NCBI GenBank assembly: GCA_964036045.1
Contig: OZ038392.1
Location: forward strand, 19,172,612-19,236,611
Direction: 5' to 3'
Length of the DNA stretch: 64,000 bases
Source of the DNA: Eutreptiella sp. 'Long Island Sound 2002'
Lineage: Eukaryota; Euglenozoa; Euglenophyceae; Eutreptiales; Eutreptiaceae
The notes under the pieces were generated by a model. The model had not been told where the DNA came from, did no database searches, and saw only the letters and a list, made by a program, of their open reading frames with translations. The position numbers were made by a program, and so were the translations under genes. Below are positions 22,101 to 31,036 of this stretch, in pieces; position 1 is the stretch's first letter, and each line of letters opens with the position of its first letter.

Positions 22101-23508
22101 CGTTGAGGTACTGACTCACCACAAGTCACTGGAGAGCTGGAGGACAGAACATGTGGATACCCCTGGTGGACCAGCTGGGAGGGGAGGCCGTTGGCATGAA
22201 ACTCTCAGCAGATTTGACCTCCATGTGAGTTACATTCCGGGTCGCTACAATACCGTGGCGGACGCCCTCAGTCGCTGGGCCTACCCAGCCTCAGAGGCTT
22301 ACTCTGAAGTGAGTTTTCATGGGACAGCGACGGATAAAGCTGAGGTGATCGAGTTTGATAACGAGGAACAAGCACTGATCAAGAAACATTGTCTCCAATG
22401 TTCGATTAAAAATCGGATGAAGGTGGAATTGGTCAGATGCAAGCAGATTACCAAGGCAGATCAGACTGCAGGAGTTAACTCTGACTCTGAGTCGGCGCTG
22501 CCACTCCTTAATGTGTTTCCAGTGACAAGATCCAAAGCGAAATCCACGCTCCCTGCACAACAAAAGGACAAGGAAACTTCCTTCCTCCATGTGGATTGGA
22601 CGAAGATGTACAAGGAGGACAGGTTCTTTCGGTCTGTATACCACAAGCCGAAAGGGGACAAGCCTTACGACTCTGAAGAGACGTCTGATTTCAAAATCCA
22701 AGGCGACAAGTTATTTTGGCAAGGACGGATTTGTGTTCCTGATTGTCTAATTGACCAATATGTCAAACATTGGCATCGGAATGAGACAGCCCACACACAT
22801 TCTCGTGTTCTGGAGCAGGAGCTCCGACACAGAGTGTACACACGGGACCTCAAGACTGCCTGTGAACGAGTTGCCAAAGGATGCAAGCAATGTCAGGCGA
22901 CCGTCCCCAAGAATCAAAAGGCAGAAGGACTACTGAAGGGATTGCCAATTCCTGAGAGGCTGTTCGACAGAGTGACGGCGGATGTCTTCGAGTTGGGACA
23001 AATCCAAGAGGAATGTCTTTACACGAGGAAGCCAATTGATGGGGTTTTGTTAATTCAAGACCGCCACAGTGGCTACATCCAGGTCCTCCCTTGCAACACG
23101 AAGCATCTCACCTCTGAAATGGCTGCCAAGTGGACTGCAAGTCAGTGGATGAGTAACTGGGATGTTCCCAGTGAAATTCTGACGGACAGTGGGAAGGAAT
23201 TCATTGGGACTTGGTGGGAGAACATGTGTGCTCTTTTGGGAGTTCATCATCTTCGTGCCCGGGTCTACGACCATCGAGCTCTCCCTGCTGAACGCGCTGG
23301 AAGAATTCTTATCAACATTCTGAGAAAATTCCCGGCGACTGAAAAGGACTACAATTGGTTGGAGACAATTTACTGTGTCTTGAGGAGATACCATCGAACC
23401 AAGAATTACACTGGATTAAGTCCGAATGAGCTTGTTTTTGGTCGTGAGAAGATGGGTCCAGGACCAGTGATGTATCATCCAAGGCATTGCTACGACGCCT
23501 CGCAATGA
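19174..23508 (+). CDS. pol: Pol polyprotein: protease, MT-like, RT, RNase H, integrase
   Basis: The frame is continuous with gag across TAG, so Pol has no obvious start of its own. Numbering from 19249, protease is CLIDNGSEVNLV (residue ~52, DNGS instead of DTGA/S). The DAM/DIRS-MT-like module is PQVDAFANKKNKRFPKF, LWINPPFDVFPPV and AILIVPNWPRQSWF (~239-295). RT has WRLVVDYRALNAAT and WTVLPMGLKNAPSMF, with YIDDLL at ~723, but motif A reads FTVLALHHGFHQM and lacks the catalytic Asp. RNase H has RTDASRYAIGA (~887). Integrase has an H-H-C-C module (~1175-1215), then TADVFEL (~1243), TDSGKEF (~1311) and PAERAGR (~1347). It ends at TGA 23506-23508. DNGS and the missing Asp suggest this copy needs help from another. 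Confidence 0.9.
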   Translation, partial: GSQLDPIPNTGVEWQETKPIRVVGGVDGRCWDRLARSSGLLYPAWVLSAVRRGKQRQFVCWIQVRTTDGKVKLAKCLIDNGSEVNLVRKGFLQEDEAKMSSAPVQLEGVSGHRLDGGDREAELAVRLVKQSVWSVEETVTEEWFAGKFYEASIKYDLFLGQPWLHAHRVSPMGHRTCFLQDPSTSDPSDLYYLQPYTKSIHQFKERNKLHIQQDGQEWTGNQEEFDEGKVESLNCKKWKSVCYRVVDKWRDILVDYFERNHNFRPQVDAFANKKNKRFPKFYDDAWSEDWSEPLWINPPFDVFPPVVQKLKQSGAKAILIVPNWPRQSWFKDIMDISIDIVELPHKKVKLYCEDNGKPLPQRSWSTLACLVDGNLGDYWQDDSEMGTEEVISNSSRIDEIEVDEGDRERNPDVSSRKEGRTIGVPQENASIHSNSSPSDKNQAKTVKISSKNDDKFRRFSPELTGMQLISSDHPFKTFVDPLHWWDPTEERAQVSFIRQQCDEEVWNEVAKNMRPRPTIRKLVDIMSVIKCGNQVDGDKISARRDAVSEDYKDDVLSGKLWKNPPIRCENGEAKIEIIQGSKVHKQRPFYLHGTKADALRKIIERNLYEFGWLEGSMSSEWCSAPFTVPKPPPADQSSIDAWRLVVDYRALNAATVPDAHPLPLIEKEIAARAKGKLFTVLALHHGFHQMLLRKGDRHLTAMCTPCGTVQWTVLPMGLKNAPSMFQKMMETILFQKHKSLDLQEFCSIYIDDLLIATPLGKNLDECPKLHKEQVRKVLEVLRQEKLVCGPKKGKMFLQSVEFCGSVLEHGTRRPAPGKMAALQLWERPKTITQLRAFLGCCSYYHEFLPLYAKFSGPLTELLKVGKVEGKKGSQVNLKWMPECEEAFTGLKEALANVVTLKTPWLDGRPFYIRTDASRYAIGATIEQVDDEGHHHPLAFWSRKLTTRQRSRSPREQEAYAILCALRRYEGWILGHPVEVLTHHKSLESWRTEHVDTPGGPAGRGGRWHETLSRFDLHVSYIPGRYNTVADALSRWAYPASEAYSEVSFHGTATDKAEVIEFDNEEQALIKKHCLQCSIKNRMKVELVRCKQITKADQTAGVNSDSESALPLLNVFPVTRSKAKSTLPAQQKDKETSFLHVDWTKMYKEDRFFRSVYHKPKGDKPYDSEETSDFKIQGDKLFWQGRICVPDCLIDQYVKHWHRNETAHTHSRVLEQELRHRVYTRDLKTACERVAKGCKQCQATVPKNQKAEGLLKGLPIPERLFDRVTADVFELGQIQEECLYTRKPIDGVLLIQDRHSGYIQVLPCNTKHLTSEMAAKWTASQWMSNWDVPSEILTDSGKEFIGTWWENMCALLGVHHLRARVYDHRALPAERAGRILINILRKFPATEKDYNWLETIYCVLRRYHRTKNYTGLSPNELVFGREKMGPGPVMYHPRHCYDASQ

Positions 23509-23835
23509 TTTGAGAGGATCAAGGATTTAGAGTCCAAGTGGATCCAAGCCAAAGTGGAGAGTCAAGCAGATTGGTTGAATTTCAAAAATAAGTCGAGAAC
23601 GCAAGGAAAACCCTTCGAGAAAGGCCAGCAAGTTTGGCTTCGTAAGTCAGACGAGACCCTGAAGGACAACAACAAATTGTTACCTTTGTGGGATGGCCCA
23701 TTCCAAGTCCAGAGGCAACTAAGTGAGACTACATTCAACATTGAAATTGAGCCAGGCAGGCATCAAGAAGTACATCGAGTCCCTTTGAAGGCCGAAGTAC
23801 CCTGCCCCAAACGGAGGTTCAAGCCTCTCTATTAG
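23509..23835 (+). CDS. Integrase C-terminal GPY/F domain, after an in-frame stop
   Basis: Past TGA 23506-23508 the same frame continues as FERIKDLESKWIQAKVESQA and KGQQVWLRKSDETL, then LLPLWDGPFQVQRQLSETTF. The last is the GPY/F-type SH3-like fold that ends gypsy integrases. It ends at TAG 23833-23835. Aligned with element 1 (DAKEFFARQEATARDI), the TGA replaces an aromatic position, as a Trp TGG to TGA change would. An AATAAA lies shortly after the stop (about 23867). Confidence 0.8.
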   Translation, partial: FERIKDLESKWIQAKVESQADWLNFKNKSRTQGKPFEKGQQVWLRKSDETLKDNNKLLPLWDGPFQVQRQLSETTFNIEIEPGRHQEVHRVPLKAEVPCPKRRFKPLY

Positions 23836-23931
23836 ATTCGGGCCACGCGATTCACAATTTGGCATGAATAAAGAACATTTTTAGTACTATCGAACTGCCT
23901 GTTTGAGGTATCTATGGCTTTCCATCGATAG

Positions 23932-24560
23932 GGTAACACATTGGGCGACAGGGAGGCGACAGGGAGGCGACAGGGAGGCGACGGGAAGGCGACATGCAAG
24001 CGACAGGCAAGCGACAGGCAAGCGACAGGAGAGCGACAGGTTACCACGTTGGGCGACAGGGAGGCGACAGGGAGGCGATAGGGAGGCGACAGGGAGGCGG
24101 CAGGAAGACGACAGGCAAGCGACAGGCAAGCGACAGGAGAGCGACAGGTTACCACGTTGGGCGACAGGGAGGCGACAGGGAGGCGACAGGGAGGCAACAG
24201 GGAGGCGGCAGGAAGACGACAGGCAAGCGACAGGAGGGCGACAGGGAGGCAACAGGAAATAGCGACAGGAGAGCGACAGGAGGGAACGACAGGAGAGCGA
24301 CAGGAGAGCGGCAGGAAGGCGCCAGGCAAAAAGTAGCATGGCGACAGGAAACGACAGGAAGCGACAGGAAGCGACAGGCTAGCGACAGGAGGGTGGCAGG
24401 AAAGCGACAGGGAAGCGACAGGGGAGCGACAGGGGAGCGGCAGGACAGCGACAGGGAAGCGACTGGCAAGCGACAGGGGAGCGACAGGGGGCTGAAAGTG
24501 CTGAAACAGCGACAGGGAGGCGACAGGGAGGCGACAGGATGGCGACAGGAGGGCGAGGTG
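23932..24560. repeat. GCGACAGG minisatellite between integrase and chromodomain
   Basis: About 630 bp consist of some 60 copies of a 9-10 bp unit (GCGACAGGGAG, GCGACAGGCAA and variants). A higher order of 107-108 bp is seen from the recurrent TTACCACGTTGGGCGACAGG (24041, 24149, and a diverged copy near 23934). In the downstream ORF it translates as a basic Arg/Gln/Asp/Gly repeat such as GDREATGKRQASDRRATG. It interrupts the space where a chromovirus normally joins integrase to chromodomain. Confidence 0.9.
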
Positions 24561-24890
24561 GCCCGAATCTATTGGACTTCGAAGTACCTGAGCGACAGGA
24601 AGATGGTCACCAGCAGTTTCGAGTTGGAAAACATCCTTGATTACAAGAAAAATGCTCGGAACAAGTGGTACTTTCTGTGCAGATGGAAAGGATTCGGTCC
24701 AGAAGAAGACAAATGGGAGCCAGCTTCAAGCTTCATCCATGGGTATACGGACACTTTCATCAAGTTCCTGAAGAAACACCCTGAGATTGACCGTGAGCTC
24801 TCGCTGATCAAAGATTGTGTCACCAAGGAAGACTTACAATCACAAGAAGAAGCTCCAATCGTGGAAGAATGCATTCGAGACAAGATCTGA
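24561..24890 (+). CDS. Chromodomain of element 2
   Basis: The frame leaves the minisatellite and reads VTSSFELENILDYKKNARNK, WYFLCRWKGFGPEEDKWEPA and SSFIHGYTDTFIKFLKK: a full chromodomain with the conserved W-x-G and W-E-P signatures. An acidic tail ends at TGA (24888-24890). The open frame begins upstream within the repeat at 23994. It is not in frame with the integrase C-terminus, and the TAG at 23833 lies between them. To act as an integrase targeting domain it would need repeat-length change, frameshifting or splicing. As it stands it has no evident start codon of its own outside the repeat. Confidence 0.8.
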   Translation, partial: ARIYWTSKYLSDRKMVTSSFELENILDYKKNARNKWYFLCRWKGFGPEEDKWEPASSFIHGYTDTFIKFLKKHPEIDRELSLIKDCVTKEDLQSQEEAPIVEECIRDKI

Positions 24891-26225
24891 TCAGAATTTC
24901 ACTCGCCAAAACTTTCGAAAAGGTTTACGGTCTACATATAACCTTGGCATGGGGACACAACAGTCCTGACGCATCGTCTATGTGGTTCGACGAACAGATG
25001 ATGGGACATTCTGGGGTCATCCTGGTTATTCCATCCATCATTCCCATCATGGTCATCATGTGAGTCATGTGCTTCATTGTAGATGATTTCCTTCGGAAGT
25101 TCCGAAAGGCCTTTATCCTCAACCACGATGACACTCTCGTGTTTTGCTGTCGACTGGGCCCCTCTACTCGCCTTCGGGAGGATTCGTTCGAGTTCGTGCT
25201 CATTACAGAGATTCTGGCACATGACTGAGTCTGATCCATTTCATGTGCTTGACGGATCTGCTGAGAATGTGATTTCAATCAGCTCTTACATTGAGACTGT
25301 TGGTTTGTTTTTCAATCGACCGCTGTCAAAGGGCTTATATAGACCAAGTGACAACGATGGTGTTCTTACTTGTGTCGACTCGCTGTTCATCTGTGGATTG
25401 TGTTGGAATCCCGCTCAGAATCAGCTCAATTTTGGCAAATTCCTGGTACCAAGCACTGGATGCTTATACATGCTGGGACTATAATGAGTCAATTACCCCT
25501 TCTGGCTCATACTGGATTAAACATGAAGCCCTGGAGACAATACTGACAGTGTGGTGCACGCACTGGGTTTTCTTGGCTATCATTACTCTTGCAAGATTGG
25601 ATTTCCATCATGGGATTCATCATCATCATGAGGATTTGACCTGGATTGGCTATGAATGAGAACTGGATTTCCGTTCAACACGACACACAGTGTCTATCGA
25701 CAATGAAGTGGACCTATATTGGCTTGCTGCAGACTTCGCCGCACTCAATCCGTGTGCGATTCACTGATTTTGGTCTCAATTCAGTCACATTTTGTACCAT
25801 AATCTGGCATCTGGTCTCATGACTGCAAATGACACCGACCAGTTTCACATATCTTGGACTCCATGAGGGGATACCCTATTTTTTTGAAGCTCGACGACAT
25901 GGCGACACTCGTTTTCTGTTTTCTGACGATGGGATGTCAGATCCTGATTTCATCATGGATCATGGATCTTGATCATGAATGTACATTCTTCACTCAGACT
26001 TTCAATTTTCGAATTTTGGAGCTTGAACGAAGCTTTTTCTGTGTGCCCTAAGGTACCTATGCGTTTCATTCAAGTCGATGGCCATCGCGAAGCACAGATC
26101 TCAGCACAATGTTGCTCAATTCAGCTCAATTTCTCACATTTTGTCATAGATTAGTCGGTTTTTGGTCACTTTCGCCCTTTCTTTCACTTCACGTGACCGA
26201 GCCTGACATACTGGCGTATGTTTTC
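24891..26225. other. 3' untranslated region of element 2
   Basis: This is 1.3 kb without a convincing reading frame between the chromodomain stop and the polypurine tract. It is AT-richer than the coding part and contains short direct repeats such as CATCATGG/CATCATCATC (24990-25060 and 25615-25630). I see no coding potential on the minus strand. Confidence 0.6.
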
Positions 26226-26235
26226 AGAGGGGGAG
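26226..26235 (+). other. Polypurine tract of element 2
   Basis: AGAGGGGGAG ends exactly where the 3' LTR begins with TGTAAC. It is the expected plus-strand cDNA primer. Confidence 0.9.
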
Positions 26236-26716
26236 TGTAACGGCAGCAGTGACAGCACTCAGATTATACATCAATGTGATCAGAATTTCAGTGATTCTCA
26301 GATGTACATTAGTGCAGTAAACTTTCCGCTTGTTTTCATGTTTTCCGTTCGCCGCCAGATGTCGCCTGTGAGCGCGCGTCGAGTCGCATTTTTCTTTCGT
26401 GATTTCCCAATCGGATTTATTTAAATTATTTCGAATGATTTCACGTTGTGTCATTATGTGCGATGAATGCGCATTGAGATTCTATGTCTGCTCCATTTTT
26501 GTAGACCGGGTTTTCTGACTATTCATATTCCACCATGGAGTTCACTGGACTTACAAGTGCTTCGCATATGTCGCTCCCAGAGGCTGGATATGGGTCTGAA
26601 GAGGGTCATGTGGGTTCGAAGATATCAGGGGCAGTGTCGGGCGTTACGACCCCTGGGGCATCAAGGCTACAGGCTTCGCAGTTACAAGAAAGATCAACCA
26701 CTATGCAGCGGTTACA
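26236..26716 (+). repeat. 3' LTR of element 2
   Basis: This is the same length (481 bp) and ends as the 5' LTR, with 8 substitutions. The LTR-borne ATG is repeated here at 26535, and its frame runs through the LTR end into flanking gene sequence to 27005. LTR-driven transcripts could therefore make a fusion peptide. Confidence 0.97.
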
Positions 26717-26721
26717 CAACC
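26717..26721. other. 5-bp target-site duplication, right copy (CAACC)
   Basis: These five bases directly follow the 3' LTR and match 15693-15697. Confidence 0.95.
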
Positions 26722-27952
26722 ACCCTACGCTTAGCCTGGTGAGCTGTGTGCCTGTCCGGTGCCCTCTCCCTTTTCTTGGGTGGTGGCCATGGTGGCTTTG
26801 CTTTGGCTCTCTCTTCCCTTGCCTGTGCTGCCTGTGCTTGTGCTTGCTCTCTGGCCCGTTTGGCTTCCTCTTTCTGCCTCTGAGCCTGCAGGATGTCATC
26901 CTGCTTACGTTTCGCGAGCTGAATGCGGAAATTCTTTACACATTTCCCATGCATTTCCTCTACACGGGCAGCCCGGTGAATAAGTTGAGGGACATCCTCC
27001 TCTAAGAGGGGCATGTCAACACTTGCATTTGCACGGCTGATAGCCGTAGCAGTGACACACCAGGGAGCAGCAGTGGGACCCATCAGTTTCCATTGATCTG
27101 ATAAGGCTCCAAAGAAACTTTCTTCAAATACGGAAGTGCATGGCGTTGCTTTTAAAGCAGATAAGTGGGTAGAAGAGGTAGGATCCAATGCACCACCATT
27201 TCTATAAGCAATAGTATACTTTTCCCACCGCTCTGACATGACACGGAAAACGATGCGTAGGCGCCTCAACAAGATCGGCAACAAAGGGTTGGTTCTACGA
27301 TTGCCATTCCCTTGCCCTCAAATTGCAAAGCAAGCTTGGGATCCAAGGCCCATAAACGCAATGCCTCTTGGAATTGCAAAACATAAGGGTTGGCAGCGGC
27401 AACGGAAACAATACCACCTGCATGAAACTCTTGGAAGAAAGGCGTCGCCCAACATGCATGCAAAACCGTACCATTCATGAGAAACAAGCACGTGGAGGGT
27501 GCTTGTGCCCAACAGAGAAGAGAGGACCACCAAGGGGAAGAGTCACCATTGCGAACCTTATCTTGCAAAGAAGCAATAATGCGGTTAAGTAAGAGAAGAA
27601 TGATGCAACTTGCATAGAATGTGCCAAAGAATCGCTCTCCAATGGTCCGTCCCAAAGTGGGGGTGGGGTCACCCAATTCAGCCATGTACACCCAAAAATC
27701 ACCGGCCGCACCCTTCCCATAGCTACCCTCAAGCAAACCCTTGATGAGCTGCCTTTGAGTGTCCATGTTCTTGAGATAGGTGTCTTCACCGCGAGGTATG
27801 TCACGTGTGGAAAAACCATGATGCACACATCCTGGGCATACATACTGCTTGGGCACGGATTTCAAATTATTACAAGAAGTATGCAAGTAAGAAAAAGTGC
27901 TTTTCCAATGCTTTAGGGTATACTGTAGTTGTATTAGAGATGCTCTAAGCAC
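26717..27952 (-). pseudogene. Unrecognised gene interrupted by element 2
   Basis: Two minus-strand frames join near 27285 with a one-base shift (or a short intron). The upstream part reads QYVCPGCVHHGFSTRDIPRG, GDFWVYMAELGDPTPTLGRT, then a hydrophobic ERFFGTFYASCIILLLLNRI. The downstream part reads VMSERWEKYTIAYRNGG and TSVFEESFFGALSDQWKLMG, then a long Gln/Glu/Arg/Ala helix (KQDDILQAQRQKEEAKRARE) and a basic end. I do not recognise the family; the pattern is loosely like catalytic-core-to-C-terminus regions of some DDE transposases, but no triad was assigned. The open frame begins with GTG at 27952, so the real 5' end, perhaps with further exons, lies upstream. The native C-terminus lies at 15692-15604 beyond the retrotransposon. 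Confidence 0.6.
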
Positions 27953-28154
27953 ACAGGCATTTCTATCTTAGTATTGGCCCAACTAAAAGTGGTGATAACA
28001 CATTTTGACCTATGGAACCAAACACTAAATCAGGATATGGAGTGGACCCCGTAATCCCCTATCAATGTGAGGCTATTCATCTTTTCCTGAGTTGGCGGAG
28101 AACTGACATAGCCAGGGCAGAGCCTATGAATTTATCTATGTTTTCTCATGAATT

Positions 28155-28242
28155 CTTAGCTATCCTAGTGGTATGCACCCTAGGGGGCTGGGCACCTCTT
28201 TTTGAGAGGTCCTGGGTTCAATTCCCGGTCAGCCTAGCTAAG
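28155..28242 (+). ncRNA. tRNA-like Pol III unit, possible SINE head
   Basis: An 88-nt stretch is closed by an 8-bp stem (CTTAGCTA/TAGCTAAG). Inside are a D-arm-like hairpin (CCTAG/CTAGG), a 5-bp anticodon-like stem ACCTC/GAGGT with the 7-nt loop TTTTTGA (TTT in anticodon position), and a T-arm CTGGG-TTCAATT-CCCGG. The B-box GGTTCAATTCC is at 28215-28225, and an A-box-like TATCCTAGTGG at 28161-28171. Extra pairing GGCTG/CAGCC makes it depart from a normal cloverleaf, so a functional tRNA is unlikely. A tRNA-derived SINE head or an unknown Pol III RNA fits better. No second copy was seen in the window. Confidence 0.55.
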
Positions 28243-28664
28243 TAGGAAGATCCCATGTGACATGGCAGTGACCTCATCGCCACATGCCCTGCCACCTCAG
28301 CACATATGGGACCCAACATAAAGAGTGCACATCTCCTGAGATGGCACTATGGAGATTGAGTGACCATGGGACAGTTTTCCAACTCTTTTTCCAAAACATT
28401 TCAGCCATCTTTGTGAATATGCACTCCGATGTGCCCTGAGTTGCAGTTTCTGTGAACACTCTAACATCTTTCACTGTTTACACTGCAGCCCTTCATGCTT
28501 TGATCCTGATTCTCTTCTACTTGCTTATCTCTGGCTTGGGCTATCCTGGATTGGTTGTATTTCAGCAAACAAAACATTTTCCTCATCAAAAACAAGCAGC
28601 AGCAAACCCTACACCAGCAGCAAGCAGCAGGAGAGGCACAACAAACACACAGTGTTGAAATCAC

Positions 28665-28671
28665 TATAAAA
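28665..28671 (+). promoter_or_regulatory. TATA-box candidate (TATAAAA)
   Basis: TATAAAA lies 107 bases upstream of the ATG at 28778. A second TATATAA at 28753-28759 is too close to the ATG unless the leader is very short. Either could serve the small ORF downstream. Confidence 0.35.
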
Positions 28672-28777
28672 CCTTCTGGTAGCAAGAGGCAGACTGTCTC
28701 TGCGTACCGGCAGCAACCCCGTGCCGTACAACCAGTGCGCCGAGATCAGTCATATATAAGCAGAAGGGCGAACGAAG

Positions 28778-29122
28778 ATGGACACCAAGAAAGAGGACAC
28801 CGACGTGAAGACAGCGCCGGAGGCACCAGCAAGGCCAGCACCTGGTGAACCTGGACCTGGACCTAGCGCTGTACCGTCGGAGCCCTTACATGGGCCAGTG
28901 GACGTGGCGGAGGATTCGTTGGAAGGACTCCAGTCGGCCTTCCGGGCCCTCTCAGTCGAGGAGGTGGACACCCAACCTGTGAAGAGAAAGAGAGAGAGAG
29001 AGAAGGATGCTGGAGACGAAGCAGACGAAGGAGTAGACCAAGGGCACGACCCGACGAATGATCCTACCTTCGAAGGCGCACCAAGCGCTTCTGGCCTCCA
29101 TGCATCACCCTCTCCTATATAG
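28778..29122 (+). CDS. Small acidic hydrophilic protein, hypothetical
   Basis: This 114-codon frame starts at an ATG preceded by TATA-like motifs. The protein is Pro/Glu/Asp-rich, with APEAPARPAPGEPGPG near the N-terminus, a short amphipathic segment EDSLEGLQSAFRALSVEEVD and a basic cluster KRKREREKD that could be a nuclear signal. No family is recognised. It stops at TAG (29120-29122). It may be a first exon rather than a whole gene. Confidence 0.35.
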   Translation: MDTKKEDTDVKTAPEAPARPAPGEPGPGPSAVPSEPLHGPVDVAEDSLEGLQSAFRALSVEEVDTQPVKRKREREKDAGDEADEGVDQGHDPTNDPTFEGAPSASGLHASPSPI

Positions 29123-29483
29123 CTTGACCAAGAAGGGTTTGAGTAATAATGCCCATTATTTTCGAACTGCATGTGCTAATTGCTGGGTCGGCAATGATCA
29201 CTGTTTATGCCTGATGTCTTCCGTTTGCCCACCCTCTGCTTGTGTGCCAAGGTCTCAGCTTCCAACGCCCCCGGAGCATTGTTTGCACGTGTACCATGCA
29301 CAGTGCAGCGCGCGGGCAATGCCCTTTTCCAAGCAACACTAGGCGTTGGTTCCGTCAACTTTTGGTCAGTTCCCGTTGCTTGTGCTAGGGTGGGGGGGCT
29401 ACGTGTCCTGTGCCGGCGCGTTTGTCCTCTTTCCAGGGGTTTGTTTCTTCCGTGCTTTTGCTGAGGAAGTAACGTTGGAGTCG

Positions 29484-29765
29484 ATGCAGCCAGCACCCAG
29501 TCCTTTCATCACCATGGCCCCCGACTACGTCCCGCTCGTCGCTTCTGAGACCTCTGCTGGTCGGCGTTTGATGTTGTTTGTTGGGGCGTTTGCCACGGCC
29601 TGCCTTCTGCTATGGGGTTCCACAGCTCTGTCCCAGTATGTGTTGATGCCATGGAGAGAAATGGAGAGCCGTTCCGCACTCACGACAGGGTCAAAGGATA
29701 GTGGCGAGCCCGCCATGATTGAGGCAGAGGAAAGCAAGGAGGATATGACGGCTGATGCTTCTTGA
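29484..29765 (+). CDS. Small single-pass membrane protein, hypothetical
   Basis: This 93-codon frame starts at 29484; a second ATG at 29514 has the better context (CACCATGG). After a short polar N-terminus, LMLFVGAFATACLLLWGSTA is a clear transmembrane helix preceded by two arginines. An acidic, Ser/Glu-rich tail (IEAEESKEDMTADAS) follows. Upstream, TTCCGTGCTTTTGCTGAG looks like a splice acceptor, so this may be the last exon of a longer gene, possibly including the ORF at 28778. No homologue is recognised. Confidence 0.35.
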   Translation: MQPAPSPFITMAPDYVPLVASETSAGRRLMLFVGAFATACLLLWGSTALSQYVLMPWREMESRSALTTGSKDSGEPAMIEAEESKEDMTADAS

Positions 29766-31036
29766 GGGTCGCAGCGGAGAACCTTCAGGATCTGAGGGGA
29801 GACAGAGTGACAAACTTACCCACTGATTGTCGAACAAGCAGACTTACAGTCAGTTGGTCTGGCTCGGCCAAGGAAAACAACGAGCAATGCTGCTACCCAG
29901 GGTTGTGGACCCCAGGGCTCCTCAGCACCCTGGGGCCAGGGCCAGGGATGTATTAGAACGGCTGACAACCATCGGAGGAGGGGGGTCCCCCCCCCACCGG
30001 CCCACACGTCACATTTGTTCTTATACTTTTTCTTCTGTATGTACCCCCCCCCCTGCTGAATCTGTATGTTACCCCCTGCACTTCTTGAAACTAAACAGCA
30101 ACTGACGGGGAAAGGCCGAGTGAGTGCCATGCTTTGCAGCCCAGTCAGTTCGCATGTAAACAGGTGTATGCAGTCCACACCTTAAGGATGACTGCTTTTT
30201 TATTGATCCTGGTTGTTCACTAGAGTCGGCAGACAGGACAAGCACACAAGTGACCCACAGAGCTAACCGCAAGAAACGCCTCACTGTACCTTACATAGTG
30301 GAGCACCCCAACCAAGAAGGGGACACGTGCATTGATTGAGCTACACAGTACTGCTGGACTAATGGCTGGAAATGTCTATGGCGGGGACATTCAGTCTATC
30401 GGAACGGACCATTGATCCCCCCCCCCCCCACCCTTGGTCCCAGATTTCATATTGGGACCACAGGGCTACCCACGGTGCACTCAAGGCAACATTTGGCCCT
30501 CGTCTGAGGTATGCTGCAGTGCAGCAAGTCAAACAATGAACTGAGGTTTGTGGCGATGACCATATGCCTGTGACACGGAGGCCGATGAGAACCGTCGCTT
30601 CAAAAGATTGTGCGTCCAGAATGGAGGTCCCTACTCTGTTGTGCCCTACCCCAGGGGCTACATGTCCCGCACCCATCCCCAGCACGGGGTTTCTGGCACA
30701 AATTCAAGGCGACCGCGGGCAGAACGGCAGGGAGTGTAAGGCAGTGGGACGGGTGGAAGGGAGTGCAAGGGAGTGCAATGGAAACACAACTGTCCGAGTG
30801 TATCTCCTCCTGCTGCGCCCTGGGCAAGATCATTGCAACCCATGACTAGGCACTGCCCCAGCCAAGCATGTTTTAGAAGAGAGGGGGGGGGGTTCTGGAA
30901 CCCAAAATTTCCTTTGCTCAGACTCACGTGTGCCTCGTAAGTGCTCGGTCAGACGGACCGGATCGTGCGGACAGTCTAAGTACAACACATGTGTCCTGTG
31001 TGAAAACATTCACATGCCGCCTGCAGCGGTGGGACG

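Larger units (their letters stand above)
15698..26716 (+). mobile_element. Complete Ty3/gypsy chromovirus, element 2
   Basis: This is an 11,019-bp element with two 481-bp LTRs beginning TGTAAC and ending GTTACA, flanked by CAACC. It has a tRNA-complementary primer site right after the 5' LTR and a purine tract right before the 3' LTR. The coding order is leader/Gag, protease, methyltransferase-like module, RT, RNase H, integrase and chromodomain. The LTRs differ at 8 of 481 positions (about 1.7%), so insertion is fairly recent. Coding blocks share one frame from 15997 to 23835, interrupted by stops at 16426, 19171 and 23506. The RT catalytic Asp of motif A is replaced by Ala, so this copy is probably not autonomous. 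Confidence 0.95.

Noticed and set aside
23832-24469. Minus-strand Cys/Leu/Pro-rich ORFs across the minisatellite
   Set aside because: They are the reverse reading of the GCGACAGG repeat.
30069-30284. Minus-strand ORF with a signal-peptide-like start (RRFLRLALWVTCVLVLSA)
   Set aside because: It begins with GTG, is only 71 codons and has no supporting context.
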